A DNA stretch of 35,177 bases from Chara braunii (Eukaryota > Streptophyta > Charophyceae > Charales > Characeae). The position numbers and the translations under genes were made by a program. Shown here one piece after another: positions 9,586 through 20,072 of this stretch. Under the pieces are notes generated by a model, which saw nothing but the letters and a program-made list of their open reading frames with translations, ran no database searches and was not told where the DNA came from. The stretch is taken from positions 136,728 to 171,904 of the forward strand of contig BFEA01000980.1 of assembly GCA_003427395.1 (NCBI GenBank), written 5' to 3'. The first letter of the stretch is position 1. Every line of letters starts with the position of its first letter.

Positions 9586-9644
9586 ACCCAGAATGAGACC
9601 AAAGGCAAATTCTTCTCAATTAGGAAGGATATCTCATGCATAAT

Positions 9645-10028
9645 CTACTTTCCTTCTCTAGTTCTAAACTGACACTTAATACGATCAACATACTGGGAGA
9701 CAGTGATCGTACTCTTGTCCGCTAATATAGACATGATTGGTCGAGACAAGTCTTTTACCTTCATTCCGAGATGCAACTTGCGGATTGCTTTCTCAGATAT
9801 GTAGGACCTCGTCGATCCGGGGTCCAACAACGCACCCACTCATGATCGTGCGATTTCTACATCTGCAAACAACAATTCACCCTTAGACTTCGCTTTTCGA
9901 GCCCATGAGCTACGTAAGGCTAGCAATTCATTACCTAGCTCATCAAGGAAGTCATCCGGAGAGACAGAACATAAGACAATGTCAGGGCGGTCTGGATGAT
10001 GGGCTAAGGAAAAATCATCCTCTGCCAT
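9645..10028 (-). pseudogene. E1 aspartic protease region
   Basis: Two frames in the same phase (9840-10028 and 9645-9839) are separated only by an in-frame TGA at 9840-9842. The protease active-site region reads ALLDPGSTRSYIS, where DSG or DTG is expected, so the residue between Asp and Gly is proline. This enzyme cuts the Gag-Pol polyprotein in functional relatives. With a stop just upstream and a changed active site it is dead. Confidence 0.8.
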
Positions 10029-10114
10029 ATGAGAAGAAGGGTAGGAAGGGTTCGTAGGCGCCTTAATTGTCTGTTCGTCCTTACCCTTTATCTAAGTAGG
10101 AACAGATGTTACTC

Positions 10115-10417
10115 CTACTGGCTGCTCGCTTTTGGGTTTCTAATAATTTGGCAGTATGTGATCATGTATCCAGGTGTGCTGCATTTAAGACATTGCGCAT
10201 TGTTCATGCGCTCCTGCCAAGTCTCACGAGTCATCCCCATCTTCAACCATGGCTTCCCTTCGGCAATGCCAGGGTGCCATGGAAACACGCGTGGTTTCTT
10301 TCTTATAGAATTTTTGGGTGACCCTCCCCTGGTGGCCACAACAACAGTGACATCCCCTTTCCCGGAGTCACTGTTGCTATCCTTTTCATTCCTATCTTCT
10401 ATCGTCCACTTTTCCAC
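10115..10417 (-). pseudogene. E1 Gag zinc knuckle
   Basis: The frame ends in CLKCSTPGYMITYC, which fits the CX2CX4HX4C nucleic-acid-binding knuckle of Gag except that the histidine is tyrosine. A basic segment (KKPRVFPWHPG) precedes it. The knuckle normally binds genomic RNA during packaging. The histidine loss and surrounding frame breaks mark it as inactive. Confidence 0.75.
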
Positions 10418-10508
10418 TGTGTCATCATTGAAGACAACAAGGGTGTGGACCTGGCGTTTTTGTTCCTCCTCCTCCAGTCTTAACTACAGCTGAATAGGAG
10501 TTTTTGAC

Positions 10509-11214
10509 TTAAGAAGTCATTTGCACCTTTTGCAAAGCGAGGTCTCGAGATTGCCTATAGTTATACTTACTCGACTTTGCTTCGGCAACCAGGTGTCCCC
10601 AGATGGGCTCAGGCAACGTGCGGGAGTAGATATACAACACTTGGTTGTCTTGCAGGTTCAATCCTGGAACCTGCAACAATCGGTCGACTTCGCGAGACAA
10701 AGCCTCAACCAACGTCGAATGTTTTTGACCAATCGTCGTTAATTGGTCAAATGCATTATCGACCGTTGTCTTGTCGAGGAAACGGTCCTTGATCTTGACC
10801 AAGAACTGTTTCAAGGTCAATGTCTTTGCCCACTCGCCAATGTCTTCAAACCCCGCGGCGTTGGCCTCAGCCAACACCCATTGTTTGACCTCATCTCCCA
10901 TACAAGAGGCGGTGAACGCAACTTGGGACTCTGCTTCTTACATACGTTTGGATTTCAGCAATCCAAAGCAGCAGACTCTCATCTTTCTTATTACTAAACG
11001 TGAATGACAACTTCATTTTCACTTCCTCTTTCTTCTTTGGCTTCTCTAGTTCTGCACTTGTCTTTCCCGGAGTTGTCGAAGAAGGAGAATTGAGAGGAGT
11101 TGAATGCGAGGAGTTAGACAGAGAGGACGGTGGATTCGACGGTCCATTCCCATTGGTCGTCGTCTTAATTGTTGGACCAGCAGACTTGATGGTATCTCCC
11201 ATCAACTTCTTCAC
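10509..11214 (-). pseudogene. E1 Gag capsid-like region
   Basis: Two overlapping frames (10891-11214 and 10509-10901) in different phases encode a typical plant Ty3/gypsy Gag: a serine/proline-rich stretch, KMKLSFTFSNKKDESLLLWI (position of the usual F-x-G--D--L-W block), then FLVKIKDRFLDKT and VDRLLQVPGLNLQ. The phase change near 10890-10900 breaks the gene. Gag forms the particle around element RNA. Confidence 0.8.
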
Positions 11215-11238
11215 TTCTTTCTTATCTTCTTTTTCTTG

Positions 11239-11976
11239 TTATCTTTCTTCTTCGTTACCCTCTATCTGGGTCTTTCCTTTCACAATGTTTGCGATGGTTC
11301 GTAGTCCTACACCAATCTCATCTAATTGAGTTCGCTGCCTGTCAATTTTCTTTTTCAAGAAGGTAAGGTAAGTCATAATATGAGACAACATATGAGACAT
11401 GTCTACTTGTTCCCCAGTTTCTGTTCCAATCACTTGTCTGATTTCCTTAACTTTCCGTTTTATTCTCTGTTCCTATTTTCTCCTTCTAGCCAGTTCTTCT
11501 TTCTTTCTTTCTTCCGCGGCAAGCGTCTTTTTCAACTGCTGGATGTTTGCATCAATCATAGCCTCGGTTACTTCTGGTTTAGTCTCGCCTTTACGAGTCA
11601 ATTCCATTAGTTCTTCTAGCTGTTTGAAGGCAAACTGGTCCAACGCCAGACGACACTGGGCAACCAGTTTGGAGACTTCGGTCCCGGCTGCCACAACCTC
11701 CACAACTGTGATAGATTTCTTCAGACGGTCTTCAGCTGTCCGCAAATCAAATTTATCATGGATGTGTTGTTCAGCATCCGGTCCGGATAGATGTATTTCT
11801 GTCAATAGCTGATTCCACAAGGCCAACAGTTCCTGTTTCCTATTCTCAGCCTGCGTCCGAGTCTTAATCTCGAACGGTCCATCGCCCACGGAGAGCGTGA
11901 TTGGAATAGGAGACAAAACCGTGGTCACAAACCTCGTCAGAATAGACTTTTGTAAACATTTCCAGAAGTGAGACAT
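11239..11976 (-). pseudogene. E1 Gag N-terminal extension, coiled-coil type
   Basis: Two frames (11473-11976, 167 codons; 11239-11433, 64 codons) precede the capsid-like part. The first ends in a charged helix (AAEERKKEELARRRK) and is rich in Leu, Glu and Lys, as expected for a coiled coil. A similar extension sits ahead of Gag in E2 and E3. The likely start codon is at 11974-11976, since upstream sequence is the A/T-rich leader. Confidence 0.65.
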
Positions 11977-13009
11977 TTTCGGAGGACAGAAACAAAAAAA
12001 TTCGTCGGCCAGGTTGATCTACCGCAAAATAAATAAGAAAGACAATAATTTAAACGGTCGCCCGGACCAAAATTCACACTATCTGAACAGAAAGATTTAA
12101 TAGCAAGAAACAAAAAAAAAAATATTAATCCTGATTGCTGCTCTATTTCTATGTGATGAAGTTATGCTCTATTTCAGGTACCATGATTCAGGCTAGCATG
12201 ATCATCAACACACACAAGTAAGTACACATGTACACAACACAGCATAAGACAACAGGTAAGTCTCCCAACATAAAATCGCAACAATAGTCAACATTCTTAC
12301 CTTGCTGCTGCTTCTTCTTCGGTCCTATGTGATCAGCACCCAATCTGACGTCTAGTACCACAACCACGTCAGTCTTCCAGCCGTGCCGCTTCAGTCATCA
12401 GAATGCAACTCTTACTTAGGCACATCCGTGCCTGCCACGTGTCACCCCTCGCATGCCAACTCAGCAAATCGAAGCGTATGCCACGTCAGCATGTTTCGTC
12501 AAGGTCATCAATGGGGTGCACGTCAACAATGTGCATCAATGTCGTCGTCGAGTAAGTCACGTTCCTGCCTGCCACGTGTATCCCCTGGTGTACCAACACA
12601 GCAACGCTTTGAGTCTGCCACATCAACACTATAGTCCAGTCAGCATCATCAGTGCGGTACACGTCAAGAGCAATATCAACGCGTCATACAATGCCACGTC
12701 AGCCAGGTAATGGAGTGCCACGTCAGACAACGCCATGTCAGCCTGAAGCTACTCACCACAGTAGACGAGTGGTGAGTCAACAATGCCACGTCAACACTCC
12801 CCAACAATCACCGGCCACGTCAGCAATGCATCCCGATCGCAGATGCGATCGATCGGGATCTGGATCGCAGCGCGATCCTGCTGGACTTTCCCCTGTCGGG
12901 ATACCAATGCAACGTCAACACCTGACGTGCACTGTTCACACTTATCCACGTCAGCTCCTCTGGTAGGCGTCACCACTTCTTCGTCGTTAGACACGTCATC
13001 GGGAGTACT
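11977..13009 (-). other. E1 5' leader
   Basis: This is the untranslated stretch between primer site and gag. Its gag-proximal part is A-rich with no gene. The part from 12364 on is dominated by ACGT-core motifs (next entry). A foldback GATCGCA-GATGCGATC lies near 12837-12852. Confidence 0.7.
12364..13000 (-). promoter_or_regulatory. Cluster of ACGT-core motifs in the E1 leader
   Basis: I count ten exact CACGTCA words on the plus strand (TGACGTG on the element strand) plus CACGTGT, AACGTCAA and one TGACGTG in about 640 bp, most within (T/G)GCCACGTCAGC. TGACGTG is the core bound by plant bZIP factors (C-box/G-box hybrid). The count far exceeds chance for a 7-mer. Whether it acts in transcription or is an amplified short repeat is open. 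Confidence 0.65.
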
Positions 13010-13021
13010 GCTCTGATACCA
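13010..13021 (-). other. E1 primer-binding site (tRNA-iMet)
   Basis: The minus strand reads TGGTATCAGAGC, the standard plant initiator tRNA-Met primer site, separated from the LTR end by three bases. Confidence 0.95.
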
Positions 13022-13024
13022 AAT

Positions 13025-13982
13025 TGCATTGAACCCAGATCGTGAAGACACTTGTCAACAATACAAACCCAGATAGATATCAACCTGCTGATGATTGTCA
13101 ATAATCATAATCGTGTCCAGATAGAATGAAATGGGAAAACAGACACAGACGAAGGAGAGAGGAGGGAGAATAAACTTAGAGTGGAGAAAAAAGACAATGC
13201 CCACTTTTGCTTCGGGCCCCTCCTCGATCGCCACCTCAATAACCAATAGTCTGAATGCGAATCTGAAGTTTTATCACAATGCGCCACGTGGCACGTCAAT
13301 CTGTCCTCATCCGCAAGCTGGAGCAATGTCGACATCAAGAAAACCAGGTACGTATCTACAGTCGCCCCACAGTTACGATCTCCTCCCGAGTGATGATGAA
13401 TCAAAACCGAAATGTTAGTCACGTAGCCTCGCCACGTCAGCAAGAATACACGTGGCAGCGGCCACGTCAGCGGCGACGTGTGGCAGCTGCCACGTCAGCC
13501 TGCCCAGAAGACAATTGCCAGCCAGCCACCATGTCAAGCCAGCAGCACATCGCCGTGGTCGCCCTAAGTGCCAGCGTTCAGCTAGCGTCGCAACGTCGCT
13601 CTAGCGTCGTAGTCAACACGTGAAGTCAGCATTGACGCAAGACAGAATGTTCTCCAAGCCAGGAGGTCCAGGTTTATATAGCGTTGATGCGGGGTCTGGA
13701 CCCCGGTTGCTGCTTCCCTCGGCGTCGAGATCTCAAGGCAAATGACGGCCCAGATAGGCCTGAAACCGAACTCCCTGTGGTCTTGATGCTGACTGGGTAC
13801 TTGCGCACAACAAGTGAGTGTATCCGACCAAGGGCCAGGGCGTGGTACCTTTGACAGTTGACTTAGACTGTTGACTTTCCCAGGGCAGTGCATGGTCACA
13901 CTGCCTGGCACGGGCCGAGTTTGACCTATGTAGTCTGGGCTCCGTTCGAGGCCCAAACTGCTGCAGAACACGGGTTACTGCA
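13025..13982 (-). repeat. E1 5' LTR, 958 bp
   Basis: Both ends are TGCA, and the inner end abuts the primer site. A canonical TATATAAA lies on the minus strand at 13680-13673, placing U3 at about 13700-13982 and R/U5 below. U3 holds hairpins: 13880-13908 (10 bp stem with one bulge) and 13690-13705 (CGGGGT around CTGG). The R/U5 part (13280-13620) repeats the CACGTCA motif four more times. The last 182 bases recur at 7506-7687. Confidence 0.85.
13673..13680 (-). promoter_or_regulatory. TATA box of E1 LTR
   Basis: TATATAAA on the minus strand, in the expected place between hairpin-bearing U3 and the rest of the LTR. Confidence 0.65.
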
Positions 13983-14079
13983 GATTGATTAATTGATTGA
14001 TTTTTTGATTGATTGATTAGTAGCGGGATTTTATTCCCAAGATCCGCAACTTTTTTCCTTTCTCTGACTAATCAGGTTA
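13983..14079 (+). other. E0 leader, second segment
   Basis: The GATT tract interrupted by E1 resumes here (13983 to about 14020) and is followed by unmatched sequence up to the E3 insertion at 14080. I read it as a continuation of 7302-7505. Confidence 0.55.
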
Positions 14080-14616
14080 TGCAAGGAAAATGAGCAATAG
14101 CGAACATCAGAAATCAAACAGCATCATACACATGACACTAGATAGTCGTGACCTCGAACCAATAGCAGAATTGCATCACGAGTTTCACCAAATAAGAGCA
14201 CAGCAAAAGCTCATAATTGACAATGCTGGAATAGTCTCATCATCATCGACAAAGCACCAATGTCGATATCCTATTTGGCGCTCGGCGCCCAGACTGCGTA
14301 TGGCAGATCCTATCTAGTCTAATCTACAATGCCGCCGATGACGTCAACAGCTCCCCGAAATACGAGCAGATCTCGGTCAATGTCGTACGCTTCGAGCACC
14401 AGGTATGTCTCTCGTATCACTCACAACCTCGTTCCCCAACTCACAGATGCCACGTGCACCCAAGGACCACCATGCGCCCCATCCAGCATACAGCAGTGCA
14501 GCTCGGCTATGGCTGCCTGCTCCTTCCAGCTCGCCTGTGAGCACGTGAGCGTTGGCCAGCTTTAGCGCAGTAGCGCATGCACAGCATGCAGCCAGTGCTC
14601 GAATGCCGAATGCGTG

Positions 14617-14649
14617 GGCAGGCACTTTCCTAAATGGAAGTGGCCTGCC
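14617..14649. other. Hairpin in E3 LTR, shared with E4 LTR
   Basis: GGCAGGC (14617-14623) pairs with GCCTGCC (14643-14649) around an inner ACTTTCC-TAAAT-GGAAGTG stem. The same structure is at 32458-32490, and a version with a different stem is at 33837-33869 in E4. Confidence 0.7.
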
Positions 14650-14814
14650 TGCTTGCGTGCAGCTTGGCTGTGCTGGGCCCCTGCCCAGAAGCTTCCGATA
14701 GCCCCAGAGAGGCTGAGCCCCTGTCCAAACAAATCAGGCCCTGGGCGTGTGGTGGTTGCCCTTATCCAACTGCCCGCGGCCTGTGTTCGGTCCATGTTGT
14801 GAATCTGGCCCAGG

Positions 14815-14819
14815 GCCTG
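14815..14819. other. E2 target-site duplication, left copy (GCCTG)
   Basis: GCCTG precedes E2 here and follows it at 23829-23833. The uninterrupted LTR copy has a single GCCTG at 32656-32660. Confidence 0.95.
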
Positions 14820-16143
14820 TGTTACATGCATAGATATGCAATGTATGCAATAAAACGAGAATCTGCAATGTGATGAAAAGGACTGAATAGACAATGCGGT
14901 TACAAGAATCTCGACCAGCAATGTACATTCTCATTCATACATGAATATGCTGAAGAGCGCAGGGAAGACTTGATACAAAGACTGACCTGACAGGACTGAC
15001 CTCACCCACGTAGTTCGGAGTAACGGAGCAGAATGCCAGAGTGCTACTAACTAGCCCAATCAATGTTGAACTCAGACTAAACATGCATTTTATCCATCAC
15101 CGAGTGTGAAGGAGCCTGGCGCTGTAACACAGGAAGCGAGCGCCAGGTCCAGACATACACAAACGAAGAGGTAAGGGATTAGACGAAAAGGAGGGAGGAA
15201 GATGGGAATGTCGTTAACACCAAGTCTTGGTCACCAATCCCAAATAGTCCCTCGTTGCCATGTCTGAATCCCCAAAAAGTCAAGTCTGGATCATATGTCA
15301 CCAAGCCCGGTATCTCTTCTCTCGTAGTCTGCAACNGCAGGGAAGTNAGAAGTTGAGAGGGNAAGAAGAANATGGTAGACTGAGAAGAGGAAGAAGAGAA
15401 CTCTCTCTCTCTCTCACTGTTACGAACCAGGTACTAACCTGTGATGTTGGCGCTGTGCTGCAGGTACCTTGAAGANGAAGCTGGAGCAACGGCGCTGCAG
15501 GTAAGTGATCCCTGGCCTCCGCNCATCAGTTCTACCACTACCTAGCTATGGCGCCCANCGTCGAAGACTACAGCTACCTACTGCGCCCAGCGCTGAAGAC
15601 TACTAGCTAACGCTACTCTACTACAACGCAGCGCTCCCTCCAGAGTGCTGCTCCCGAATCCTNAAGACTACANCTGCCGAACTGCCTACCTCGGAAGTGC
15701 CTGGGAAGTCCTATGTACTACCTCGGCCTGCCTCNTGACTATTGGAGGGGAGTCAGGCCGTGGAGGCAGCTCTTGCCAATGCCGAAATGTGCCAGGGGCT
15801 GGCGTGCAGCNGCCTGCTTGAGGCTGGCGTGGGAAACAGACTAATAATAGTCTGTTTCCGAAACCCTGGTTCGGTGCCTGAGTTTCAGGGCCGGTCGTTC
15901 TGATGAACGACCGAAAATGGCCGTTCGTTTCAGGCTAAAAAGGCTGTTGCCATTTTTAGTCTGAAAGGACCAGGGATAGGCCCTGGACTTCAGGCTTTTG
16001 GCCTGAACCGACAGGGGGCCTGTAAGCCCTGGATTTCAGGCTTTCAGCCTAAAATTCAGGCTTTCGGCCTGAAGTTCAGGCTTTTGGCCTGAATGCTGTC
16101 GGGCCTGCAAAATGGCCCGTGTGTGCACGCGCTGCATGTAACA
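14820..16143 (-). repeat. E2 3' LTR, 1324 bp
   Basis: It matches the 5' LTR at about 99%. Its U3 side (about 15830-16095) is a run of perfect hairpins. Single N bases stand at the same positions in both LTR copies. Confidence 0.95.
15832..16093 (-). other. Hairpin series in U3 of E2 LTR
   Basis: Stems: GGAAACAGACTA around ATAA (15832-15859, 12 bp perfect); CGGTCGTTC around TGAT (15892-15913, 9 bp perfect); CCAGGG around ATAGG (15970-15986); and TTCAGGC around TTTTG or TTTCG at 15989-16007, 16055-16073 and 16075-16093. A further one near 16035-16053 has one broken pair here but is perfect in the other LTR. Confidence 0.85.
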
Positions 16144-16156
16144 CCCCCCCCTCCTT
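16144..16156 (-). other. E2 polypurine tract
   Basis: The minus strand reads AAGGAGGGGGGGG directly before the 3' LTR start TGTTACATG, as expected for the primer of plus-strand DNA synthesis. Confidence 0.85.
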
Positions 16157-16460
16157 ATGAAGTCAAGCCGGGGCGAGGGCGAAGCCGTCGATCTGAAGGT
16201 GGAACCTGGACGCAGGCACGGCGTGGAGCCGAAGAAACCGGCTTGCCCTGCATCTTGCGTTCGTAGCGTGCGAGAACGTCTGGAGCTATTGCTTGCAGTT
16301 CCGCACGGGTTAACCAACGGTCAGCTCGATGTGTGCAGTAGGCAAAATGCACCAAATACTCAGTTGGCTTGTTGCCAAAGCGTCGCTGGGAGATGATGTC
16401 GCTCCTGAAAACCATCCATAGAAGGTGGGTCTTGCGTCCGTCTCCCGGAAAAGTCGTCAT
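16155..16460 (-). pseudogene. E2 chromodomain-like integrase tail
   Basis: The frame contains EYLVHFAYCTHRADRWLTRAE followed by a helix-like stretch (LARYERKMQ), resembling the chromodomain at the C-terminus of chromovirus integrases, which steers insertion to modified histones in relatives. It is offset from the integrase frame by an indel in the overlap 16360-16460, so in this copy it would not be joined to the integrase. The domain is diverged and the aromatic cage is not certain. Confidence 0.65.
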
Positions 16461-17442
16461 GATCCGCTGGCGTGTAGAGAGCCAGTTTGGAGCAATGAAA
16501 GACTGGGTAGACAGGCAAGTGGCTAGGCACCTGAATCGTGAAGGAGGGTCCTTCGGGTGCGTCCCCAGCGGGCTCTATGATCGGCCAAGGCCCCATCCAT
16601 TTCGGGAGGAGCTTGCGAGAGACGTCTTGTTCAAGGCTGAATTCCGCTGCTGAAACCCAGACGAGGTCTCCGGCGTGGAATGGACAAGGAAGACGCTGAC
16701 GATTTGCCTGTTGGCGCATGCGTTGTTGCGTCTTAGCCATCTGGTCGCGTGCCTTGACAAGAAGCTCTTGCATCCGACGCAAGAAAAGAAGATGGTCGTC
16801 GCTCTCGACCGTGCGTGGAGTAATCATGTCCAACGGTAACGTGACCGGCGAGCCGTGCTCGAACTCGAAGGGCGATATCCCAAGAGCCAGGTGGATGGAA
16901 GAGTTGTAGGCCAACTCAACGTCCGGCAGTCGCTCAGCCCAGTCTTTCTGGTCGGGGCGGATGAGAGTGCGAAGGAGAACCTGTGCGGTCTGATGCGCCC
17001 TCTCCGTCTGGCCATCTGTCTGAAGGTGGCGAGCTGAACTGGGCTTGAGAGATGAGCCCCATCGCTTGATGAGCGCCAACCAAAAATCGGACATGAACCG
17101 AGTATCGCGGTCGCAGACGATCTTCTTGGGGTAACCCTTGGTGCGAATCCAACCGGCGTACAGAACCTCGGCCAACTCCGCTGCCTTGGCATGATAGCGA
17201 CAAGGCAAAAACATGGCGAACTTGGTGAGTCGGTCGACCACCGTGAGAATCCCATCCACTTCGGTCTTGTGCTTGGGGAACGGGTCGGTGATGTCCATGG
17301 CAATCGCTTCCGTTCGCCTCAACGGGACTGGCAATGGTCGTAGCTCACCGTACGGACGATGGTTGCGGGATTTGCAGCGTCGGCAAACCTCGCATAACTC
17401 GCAATAGCGCGTGACGTCGCCGAGAAGGCCGGACCACCAAAA
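16360..17442 (-). pseudogene. E2 integrase catalytic core and GPY/F region
   Basis: The DDE triad is visible: MDITDPFP (first Asp), IVCDRDTRFMSDFW (second Asp) and TDGQTERAHQ (Glu). The RNase H-like core is followed by a GPY/F-type module (LLPKWMGPWPIIEPAG). Integrase inserts element DNA into the genome. The catalytic residues are intact, in contrast to E3. It is in the same phase as the upstream zinc region, cut off only by the TGA at 17443-17445. Confidence 0.92.
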
Positions 17443-17751
17443 TCACTGGCGAAGTCGGCCAATTGTGCGATTGACTCCAAAATGTCCGGTGGCGGGAGGG
17501 TCGTGGAACTCGCCAAGAAGCCGTGTACGCAAGTGATGATCACTTGGTACGCAAAGAAGGTCCTTCCCCCGCGTGTGGACAAGCAAGTACCCCTCCTGAA
17601 TCCGGTAGTGAGAAGGAGCCGGATTAGGCGAGGAGCAATTCGCGTACTTGTCGTGAAACTCGGGGTCGGCTTGGTAACCGCGGATGAAGCTGTTCCGCAG
17701 GTCATCGTCAATCTCGAAAGTCGAGTAGACCGCGGTACAGTGATCCGGACG
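17443..17751 (-). pseudogene. E2 integrase zinc region and RNase H/IN linker
   Basis: The frame enters from the N gap and reads GEFHDPPATGHFGVNRTIGR, the histidine half of the zinc-binding domain. The cysteine half (CELCEVC) follows in the same phase, directly after the in-frame TGA at 17443-17445. CGA to TGA is a single transition and would explain the stop. Confidence 0.85.
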
Positions 17752-18236
17752 NNNNNNNNNNNNNNNNNNNNNNNNNNNNNNNNNNNNNNNNNNNNNNNNN
17801 NNNNNNNNNNNNNNNNNNNNNNNNNNNNNNNNNNNNNNNNNNNNNNNNNNNNNNNNNNNNNNNNNNNNNNNNNNNNNNNNNNNNNNNNNNNNNNNNNNNN
17901 NNNNNNNNNNNNNNNNNNNNNNNNNNNNNNNNNNNNNNNNNNNNNNNNNNNNNNNNNNNNNNNNNNNNNNNNNNNNNNNNNNNNNNNNNNNNNNNNNNNN
18001 NNNNNNNNNNNNNNNNNNNNNNNNNNNNNNNNNNNNNNNNNNNNNNNNNNNNNNNNNNNNNNNNNNNNNNNNNNNNNNNNNNNNNNNNNNNNNNNNNNNN
18101 NNNNNNNNNNNNNNNNNNNNNNNNNNNNNNNNNNNNNNNNNNNNNNNNNNNNNNNNNNNNNNNNNNNNNNNNNNNNNNNNNNNNNNNNNNNNNNNNNNNN
18201 NNNNNNNNNNNNNNNNNNNNNNNNNNNNNNNNNNNN
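17752..18236. other. Assembly gap, 485 N
   Basis: No sequence. From context it should cover the end of RT and most of RNase H of E2. The true length is unknown, and open frames drawn across it are meaningless. Confidence 0.98.
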
Positions 18237-18376
18237 TCCGTGACGTTCCGAGGCTCCGGCCACTCTTGGACGGCCTGAATCTTGTCCGATAGCGGACTGA
18301 TGCCCTCCGGTGTGACAAAATGGCCCAAGTGTTCCAACTCTTGCCGGACAAATTCGCACTTGTCGCGGTTGGCCTT
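18237..18376 (-). pseudogene. E2 reverse transcriptase thumb fragment
   Basis: Contains LEHLGHFVTPEGISPLSDKI and VQEWPEPRNVT, the block following the palm. It is in the same phase as the main protease-RT frame and separated only by the TAG at 18377-18379. Confidence 0.88.
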
Positions 18377-20041
18377 CTACTTGGCACGGCGGAGCATCTC
18401 CAACACTCGTCGAAGATGTCCAAGATGATCCTCCAATGTCCGGCTGTAGACGAGAATATCGTCTAAGTAGACCAGCACGAACCGGTCCAACATTGCACGA
18501 AACTCATTGGTCATCACCGCCTGGAATGTCGCCGGGGTGTTGGTGAGGCCAAAAGGCATGACCACCCACTCAAAATGCCCGTACCGCGTCTTGAATGCGG
18601 TTTTATAGCGATCATTCGGCTGAATCAAGATTTCATGATATCCGGATTTCAAATCCAACTTGGAAAAATACTTCGCACCGCCCAGCCGCTCGAGAAGATC
18701 GTCGATGCGAGGAAGAGGCCCCGCATTCTTGACGGTTTGCGCATTGAGCTTGCGGTAGTCGATACACAATCGTAGATCCTTGTTCTTCTTCCTGACGAAG
18801 AGAACTGGTGCTCCATATGGGGAGCTACTCGGACGGATCCAGCCCTTGGCCAACAAATCATCGAGTTGTCCGCGGAGTACCTCGAGCTCCTCCTCACTCA
18901 TCCGATAGATGTAACCTTTCGGCGGCACGGCACCGGCCTCAAGAATGATCTCGTGAGAGATCGGCCGACCCGGCACCACACCAGTAGGTGACTCAAAGAT
19001 GTCAGCGAACTCGTCCAGCAACCGTACCACACGGGGGTCCGAAGACAAGTCCGTGGGTGAAGAGTCGGCTACCGCGACGGTCCGTAGGAAACATATGCCG
19101 ATCTCCTCGGGCTGCTCGTAAGCACAAGTCGCCCGGAATGATCTGACCGTCACCACTTGGCACCGGATCGAAGAGTGCGGTAGAGGAATCGTACACGCCA
19201 CTTCCACGCCGAGGGCGTCGTGAACGCTAAGAGTCCGCCGATGGAAGTTGACCGTGTGATCCGCACTTGCAAGCCAAGGCATTCCCANAATGATGTCGAA
19301 GTCCGTGTCGAGACTATCAAATGTCACCGGTTCGCATGCATGAGGTGCGAAGTAGACCGGTACGGCGTCGATGTAACGGTTGAGTAGTTGCTGCGTCTTT
19401 CCATCCGCCAACTTGATCGCCGTCGGGTTTGCCTTTCTCTGAACTTGTGCGCCAAGGCCAACTCTTTGCATAAAAGACTGGCTCATGAAGTTGCGAGTTG
19501 CGCCGCTATCCAGCAAAGCGCTGCAGGACGCTTGCCCAACCTGGATGTGGACATACATGAGCGGTGCATTGTTGTTATCGTACCGCTTCGTGCGAAACTC
19601 GCGGGCCACCTTGGTAACGTACGCCAGGATGTCCCCCACCGCGACTTCGTCATCCGTCGGCGAAGTTGGTGGTGCATAGAAGGATAAGTAAGTGTGAAGA
19701 TAAGCGCTAAGTGCTGCGCATTGCGGTCCCGGCAAACAGCCTGTGGTCGGGAGAGGAAGCCATGCAAAGTCCTCGGACGTGAGCGGGTCCAAAACCTCTA
19801 TCTTGAACTCGCGCGCCGAATCCTGTGACGAACCACTTGAAGACGATATGTCGCTGTTGCCGGACGGAGAAGAAACCGCACACACTCCTTGTCCTTGAGC
19901 TTGAGTACCCAGCGTTGGAACGAGCCGGGCAGCATAGTCCTCAAAAGAAAATAGAAGCGGAGGACTGTCAACTTCCGCGCCTCGGAATGAAGGCTGGTTA
20001 CTCGCGAAGAAACCAGTTCCGAAGGCGTCGAGAGTGTCGTC
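18377..20041 (-). CDS. E2 protease and reverse transcriptase (open, ends at premature TAG)
   Basis: One open phase runs from about 20042 to 18377. It carries the protease site [13 protein letters not shown] with the Asp-Ser-Gly triad intact, then RT blocks [47 protein letters not shown] and [11 protein letters not shown] with all catalytic aspartates. It is in a different phase from gag, whose frame stops at 20073, so expression would need frameshifting or re-initiation, or an indel has separated them. No convincing start codon is visible. It stops at TAG where relatives have a sense codon before KANRDKCEF. Confidence 0.92.
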   Translation of the reverse strand, partial: DDTLDAFGTGFFASNQPSFRGAEVDSPPLLFSFEDYAARLVPTLGTQAQGQGVCAVSSPSGNSDISSSSGSSQDSAREFKIEVLDPLTSEDFAWLPLPTTGCLPGPQCAALSAYLHTYLSFYAPPTSPTDDEVAVGDILAYVTKVAREFRTKRYDNNNAPLMYVHIQVGQASCSALLDSGATRNFMSQSFMQRVGLGAQVQRKANPTAIKLADGKTQQLLNRYIDAVPVYFAPHACEPVTFDSLDTDFDIIXGMPWLASADHTVNFHRRTLSVHDALGVEVACTIPLPHSSIRCQVVTVRSFRATCAYEQPEEIGICFLRTVAVADSSPTDLSSDPRVVRLLDEFADIFESPTGVVPGRPISHEIILEAGAVPPKGYIYRMSEEELEVLRGQLDDLLAKGWIRPSSSPYGAPVLFVRKKNKDLRLCIDYRKLNAQTVKNAGPLPRIDDLLERLGGAKYFSKLDLKSGYHEILIQPNDRYKTAFKTRYGHFEWVVMPFGLTNTPATFQAVMTNEFRAMLDRFVLVYLDDILVYSRTLEDHLGHLRRVLEMLRRAK

Positions 20042-20072
20042 GCGTCACTCTCGGCGGTGCTCAGTTTCCCTG

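Larger units (their letters stand above)
7506..13982 (-). mobile_element. E1: decayed minus-strand Ty3/gypsy retrotransposon, integrase deleted
   Basis: Order on the minus strand: LTR (13982-13025), primer site, leader, gag, protease, reverse transcriptase, RNase H, the first part of the integrase zinc region, then a 182 bp fragment of the 3' LTR. Both ends of the full LTR read TGCA. The flanks share GATT (7502-7505 and 13983-13986), consistent with a 4 bp target duplication, although the target is a GATT microsatellite so this is weak. The coding part is broken by frame changes and stops. Over the shared 180 bp the LTR copies differ at about 9% of positions, so it is the oldest copy I can date here. 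Confidence 0.85.
14080..14819 (-). repeat. E3 3' LTR, first part (split by E2)
   Basis: Aligns from its first base with 31921-32660. It contains TGACGTCA (near 14340) and two CACGTG words, a splice-donor-like AGGTATGT at 14401, and the hairpin listed separately. The LTR continues at 23829. Confidence 0.92.

Noticed and set aside
12383-13623. Several plus-strand frames rich in His, Gln, Ser and Arg
   Set aside because: They arise from the CACGTCA/GCCACGTCAGC motif repeats on the strand opposite to E1 transcription.
15260-15472. Identical open frames in both E2 LTRs (also 22925-23137)
   Set aside because: They are LTR sequence with N bases; the duplicate is explained by the LTR pair.
17482-18423. 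Long open frames on both strands across 17482-18423
   Set aside because: They run through 485 N and are open only because N has no stop codons.
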